A DNA stretch of 64,000 nt from Maratus speciosus (taxonomy: Eukaryota; Arthropoda; Arachnida; Araneae; Salticidae). Of the stretch, positions 59,911 through 64,000 are shown one piece after another. A model generated the notes under the pieces. The model ran no database searches, was not told the DNA's origin, and was given only the letters and a program-made list of their open reading frames with translations. The position numbers were made by a program, and so were the translations under genes. Numbering within the stretch: the first letter of the stretch is position 1; each line of letters begins with the position of its first letter. The DNA is taken from NCBI GenBank assembly GCA_963932465.1, contig OZ010790.1, positions 352,991,087-353,055,086 on the forward strand. The letters are read 5' to 3'.

Positions 59911-60476
59911 GTTGTTCGATTTTCCTTCCCTTAGGAAAATCTGTCACAAACTTCAGCTGAAATACTACGAGAACTCAAACATAATTGGAAATCATAAACT
60001 TTCTTTTGAGGTCAGTTAGTGGAAATTATTACCTAGAAAATGAACTCTGTAAAAAGACGATTTCTCTTCTTGCGCGCAGGAAACTGTGTAATTAGAAAAT
60101 TGTATGTAGAAGACATTTATGAGACGGTATTACTTAACATAAAATATTGAGTATCTTTTGACTTTAGAAAAGAAATTTTATAAATCAACTTTTTATTTTC
60201 ACTGTGGCTGATTTTGAGGATTTTGTTTAATGATATTTTTAGTGCGAAATTTAAATTATGAATTTTATAGTAGTATATATTTCTTTAAAAAATGTATTTG
60301 AAACTAACCTGCTCTAGTAAATCTCCTAAGAAATAACCAGACCACAGAAATCTTCCTTTGTAGTACTGTTTCCGTTTTAGAAGGGACATATCGGGTGTTA
60401 TACCTGCTTGATATTTTTGGTAAAAGGCACGATGTTTTACTTTATATAGAAGCAATCTCCTGGAGACATTTGCCAT
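59453..60476 (-). CDS. Candidate two-exon small protein gene (unidentified)
   Basis: Exon 1 (60476-60309) begins with ATG in a good context (GAAAATGG) and encodes 56 residues starting MANVSRRLLLYKVKHRAFYQ and ending WSGYFLGDLLEQ. It is followed immediately by the donor GTTAGT in phase 0. A possible exon 2 (59551-59453) follows TTTAG, continues in phase with KFKNEISLKMGRQI, and ends at a stop after QQMKCLDNT, giving about 88 residues, basic and without a signal peptide. Both segments are less AT-rich than their flanks. The intron would contain one copy of the local repeat. I do not recognise the protein, and the exon 2 junction is a guess. Exon 1 could instead join an exon outside what I can see. 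Confidence 0.35.
59860..59908 (+). repeat. A49 homopolymer
   Basis: The longest of the A-runs in the window, immediately upstream of local repeat copy 2. Confidence 0.95.
59915..60250. repeat. Local repeat family, copy 2 of 4
   Basis: Same core as copy 1: CTGTCACAAACTTCAGCTGA, ACATAATTGGAAATCATAAA, GTGTAATTAGAAAATTG, GACATTTATGAGACGGTAT. It shares ACATAAAATATT with copy 3, so copies 2 and 3 are closer to each other. Confidence 0.75.
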
Positions 60477-60949
60477 TTTCCGACGTTTTACATCGAAACT
60501 ATTGCTACAAAAATCAACTTATGTCATACTATTTAGTTCATGTAATAAAAAAAGAATATTAATTTTTATATTTTAATCGCATCATGGTAACTAAAGCATT
60601 CAAGATAGATAAATCATTTTAAGTTTCTATAATTGCTTCATGTATATTCGGAAGTTCACGTTATAAATGTTGTAGATTCTTCACTGAAAAATTTTCCAGT
60701 GAATTATATATAACTAAGTAAAATTTCTTTTCAATACAAGAACATTAAATATTTTTAAAGGAAAGTTATTAGTATTTTTAAACTTAAATAATAATAAATA
60801 AATGTTTTAATAAAAAAAAAGTTAAATATATTTTTACCCGTAGTTTTAATTTCTATAACAGTGGCCAAAATTTTAATAATCAAAAGCTAAACCTGTTGTC
60901 TGACAAATAACATATTGTACATGACTTATTTTCTATTAATTTCGTTATT

Positions 60950-61320
60950 CTTTTTTTAGAACTTAATCATAAACAACAATTAAGCGTAAAAAAGTCTCCA
61001 AAGTGTTCAAATTTCTTTCGCAAAGAATCATCTATCACAGACTTTAACTGAACAAGTACGAGAAATGAAACATAATTGGATACATAAACCCTCTTTTGAA
61101 GTCAATTAAGGAAAATTATAACCGGGAAAATAACTTTTGTAAAACGGAGCTCTTTTCCTTTTGTAGCGAGGAAACTGTATAATTAGAAAATCATGTTTAA
61201 AAGACATTAGTGCTACGGTATAATTTAACATAAAATATTTTGTAGCTTTCGACTTTTGAGAAGATTTTTTTTTCATTATGAAGTTATTGTTACTTTTGTT
61301 TAATGATATGTTATAATATG
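60950..61320. repeat. Local repeat family, copy 3 of 4
   Basis: Core: ATCATCTATCACAGACTTTA, ACATAATTGGATACATAAAC, ATAATTAGAAAATCATG, GACATTAGTGCTACGGTAT. A fragment with GATATTAGTGCTAGGGTATA recurs at 63094. Confidence 0.75.
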
Positions 61321-61945
61321 GTAAATTGTATATTTTATTATATTACATATTGTATAATAAATAAATTCGAGATCTCTTTATGGTAAAGCTGATCAATGGG
61401 GCCCAGAAAAAGTTTGAAAATTTATGTTTTAGAAGGAACATCATCTAAAATAGTTGTAATGCATTTTTTTAATATTTTTTTTCTTTGATTTTCTGTAATT
61501 TCCTTTCATTTATCATCTTTACCTATTTAAAGCAGAATTCCATTGTAGAATTATACATTTATCATGACTTCACTGCATAATGTTCGGTTAAAAAAATATA
61601 TATAACTACTTTACTCATGTACTAATGCATACATACATATTAAAAAAATATATTTAATATTTTAGTTTGCACGAGGGTAAAATATCAGTTAATTGTAACT
61701 AAAAAATCAAGATATATTAAAAGTTTTACGATCATTCTATCTAAACTGAATTTTTTGTAATTGACGTTATAAAATTAGAAAATTCTTAATGAAGTGCTTC
61801 TTTGGTTCCCATTATAAATAATTATGGACGTTTTAACTCAATATAAGAAAACAAAGAAATTTGCAGATGTAGAAGCTATATATATATATATATATATATA
61901 AGCATATACATAGGGCACATATATAAGGTATATAAACAGATTAAA
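61321..61945. other. AT-rich DNA with (TA)n
   Basis: (TA)n at 61879-61900. No features recognised upstream of the reverse-transcriptase fragment. Confidence 0.55.
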
Positions 61946-62534
61946 GGTATCCCTTATGGAGGGGAGTTGCAGTTCAATTTTGGCCGACATGTATCTAGAT
62001 ATATATGAAAATAAAAATGAATTACTTAAAGAAATAATCAGTTTCATATATATAGACGACATTTTGATTGTTGAGCTGAATGGAGCTGAATGGACTAACA
62101 ATGAATTTAACTAGTATCCAAAAAATTTAGAATTGAAACTTTCCGGTAGTCAAAATAGTTATAATACAAATTATTTGGATGCAAATCTAAAATTTGCAAA
62201 CAGAAATTTAATTACATCGGTTTATGACAAAAGAGAAAACTTTAACTTTAAAACAATTGTAATATTGAATTTCAAATCAAATGTCCATATATCGGTATTC
62301 AGAAACATTTATATTAACGGTTTAAACAGATTAAACCTATTGACATCAGATAGAGACATTTTGAAAGTGGATATGCTTAAATGGTACGTCATTGCTGTGA
62401 AACAGGGTTATCCTGTGAGTCTGGTTAAAAATATGACGTATAATTATGTAAGAACTTGCAAGAACAGAAGTGAATTGATGCCTTTACTCGAAGCGTGTGT
62501 TTGGCGGAATGTAATGGAAACAGATCGCTTTTGA
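61946..62534 (+). pseudogene. Reverse-transcriptase fragment, family uncertain
   Basis: The plus strand reads GIPYGG (61946), then after a frame change CSSILADMYLDIYE, matching the 'GIPxGG-x-xSPxLAD' block of reverse transcriptases. FIYIDDILIVEL (about 62042-62077) follows, with the catalytic Y-x-DD motif. After a stop at 62111 an open stretch (62133-62534) reads NYLDANLKF, SVYDKRENFNFK and GYPVSLVKN, resembling the palm/thumb part of an RT type in which 'FLDL..YDKRDDFNF' follows the active site. Fingers, RNase H and endonuclease are absent. It is a broken fragment. I cannot place it among the LINE, Penelope or other RT clades. Confidence 0.6.
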
Positions 62535-63269
62535 TATTGATTAATTTCGGCCGGTCGGTTTCATTTAGTTTTAATCTTGTTTCTTTCGTTTTTTCAGCAT
62601 GGTATCGACAGGTAAATCTGGGGAATGTTGCATGCTTAAAAACAGTTTTAACCCTGCATTAGCGTGTCATAAGCCACGCAGCCTGTCTCCATGTTTAGTT
62701 AGTTATTTGTCTTGTTTCTTATGATTGATTTTGTTTAAGTTAAAGTTGGTTATGTTCTGTTTCTTAGCGATTTACTTTAATTAAAGTTTACAGTTAGTGG
62801 TAATGTTTGAAATTACTATTGGGATTTTTTAACTATATATATATATATATATATTTATTTATTTATTTATTTAATTAATATTTTGAATAAATAATATAAT
62901 ATAAGTCATTTTATATTGATTATATTTTTTTCTGTATTTTACAAAAAAGTACAAAACGTAATAATGATCAAAATTATCATTGTTGTCTTGAAACTAATAT
63001 ATTATAATATTAGGCTTCTTTTCTATAAATTTTTTTAGATTTTGTTTTTGAAAGTCATAAACATCAACAAAAATACTTATAAAGGATGTTTAAGAGATAT
63101 TAGTGCTAGGGTATATTTTTTTCAAAGAATTCTGTGCATCTCCTGTGAAGAACTCATTATTGTAGTTTTTATTCTTATTATTATATTCTGACATAATAAT
63201 AATAAAAAATGTCATGCAAGTCTTATAAATAAAATATTGTAGCTAACTACGTTCCTAATCATTTCGTTA
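62535..63269. other. AT-rich DNA downstream of the RT fragment
   Basis: A stretch at 62535-62700 (CGGCCGGTCGG, CCACGCAGCCTGTCTCC) is less AT-rich and may be the tail of the same element. (TA)n and (TTTA)n lie at 62832-62872. Fragment of the local repeat at 63085-63115. Confidence 0.4.
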
Positions 63270-63480
63270 GATTTGTTTTTAAAGCTCGTAAACTTTAAAT
63301 TGCCCGAATTCCCTTGGAAGGTATAATCTGTCACATATTTTCATAAATTGGACAGAACAAAAATAACTGGAAAACATAAACTCTGTTTAGTGGTCAATTA
63401 AAGAAAATTATAACAAGAAACACAACTTGTAAAAATGATATATTTTCCTTATGTTGTAAGAAATTATACATTTATAAAAG
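63270..63480. repeat. Local repeat family, copy 4 of 4
   Basis: Core: TAATCTGTCACATATTTTCA, ATAACTGGAAAACATAAACT and GTGGTCAATTAAAGAAAATT. It is the most diverged copy. Confidence 0.65.
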
Positions 63481-64000
63481 CATTCTATGCATCAAACTAA
63501 AGAACATGGAATTTTAAAGTTACAAACGAGAAAATATAATCTTATTTAAGATGTCACAAAGCCTTCTGAAAACCACAAAGAATTTTTCCTGAGAAAAGAG
63601 ATACAGCTTAAATAAATTATGCAGAGTTTGGATTGGTTATTTTTAACATTTTATGCTTCGACGGTATTTTAAAGTACTAAAAGCAGCCGTTAAAAAGTCA
63701 TTTAACACATAGATTGGCAGTAATACTATTTGCGATAAATTCTAGATAGTTTAATTTATCTTCTATAAAAGCATTATTCGACGAACAAAGTCAAAACATA
63801 TAAGGTAAAAGCACCAATAGTCGGCCACTTAAGCACTTTCTTTCAGTATGTAGCTCAAAGTGGAATTGAAAAAAGTAATACAACATTTTTAACAGTAAAA
63901 CTTGTTAATGTATATTTTTCTTTTACTGTTGCCGCAATTGTTTTTTTTTAAACTGATTATAGTTTTTATTTATAAAAAGTTAAACTTAAAAGTAGCAAAG
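63481..64000. other. AT-rich DNA, possible element end at 63802
   Basis: AAGGTAAAAGCACCAATAGTCGGCC-type sequence at 63802-63826 resembles the termini of some pogo-like elements, but the window ends before an opposite end could appear. Nothing else seen. Confidence 0.3.

Noticed and set aside
63802..63826. Second pogo element at the window end
   Set aside because: Only one possible terminus is visible, so it is mentioned in the intergenic entry and not called as an element.

Overview
The window is AT-rich eukaryotic DNA full of homopolymers, microsatellites and degraded transposable elements. Translated remnants of Tc1, hAT (ZBED-like), pogo, Gypsy-type Gag and Helitron families point to an arthropod. 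The Gag type resembles Gypsy elements I associate with spiders, so an arachnid is my best guess (inference). I find no intact host gene. One unidentified two-exon candidate lies on the minus strand at 59453-60476. Nearly everything else that can be explained is mobile DNA, much of it nested.

Layout. 1-3450: AT-rich, with a tandem duplication, a foldback MITE (1123-1484) and a truncated pogo-like element (2487-3260). 3452-15984: two adjacent copies of one rearranged, palindromic Tc1 derivative. Copy I (3452-3456 plus 10302-11805) is split near its left tip by a Gypsy-type LTR retrotransposon (3457-10301). That retrotransposon keeps broken gag and protease, lacks the rest of pol, and carries a GC-rich 1.67-kb insert flanked by 15-bp direct repeats. 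Copy II (11877-12524 plus 15348-15984) is split by a 2.8-kb element with hAT-like ends that is largely degenerate repeats. 17008-18684: a Tc1/mariner element with a dead transposase and three repeated motifs per end.

18685-26800: mostly featureless AT-rich DNA with ATT microsatellites, a tRNA-derived SINE copy and an unidentified coding-like stretch. 26798-34372: two copies of a small MITE. The first holds a 2.3-kb non-autonomous Helitron (27103-29433), and the second shows the unoccupied site. Next to the first copy lies a complete 3.7-kb hAT element (29515-33213) with an 8-bp target duplication. The hAT holds a tRNA-like sequence inside a large hairpin, a second tRNA-like copy and the second foldback MITE.

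38340-54475: a diverged tandem segmental duplication, A about 5.7 kb and B about 10.2 kb. The size difference is explained by insertions private to one copy: PIF/Harbinger-like and piggyBac-like MITEs in A, a 3.2-kb element with about 700-bp inverted repeats and a 2.2-kb pogo element in B. The sister copy shows the site without each insertion. 57650-63480: four diverged copies of a local repeat, the candidate gene, a palindromic MITE and a broken reverse-transcriptase fragment (61946-62534).

The elements do not form a pathway. The value of the window is the layered insertion history, which can be read from target duplications and empty paralogous sites.
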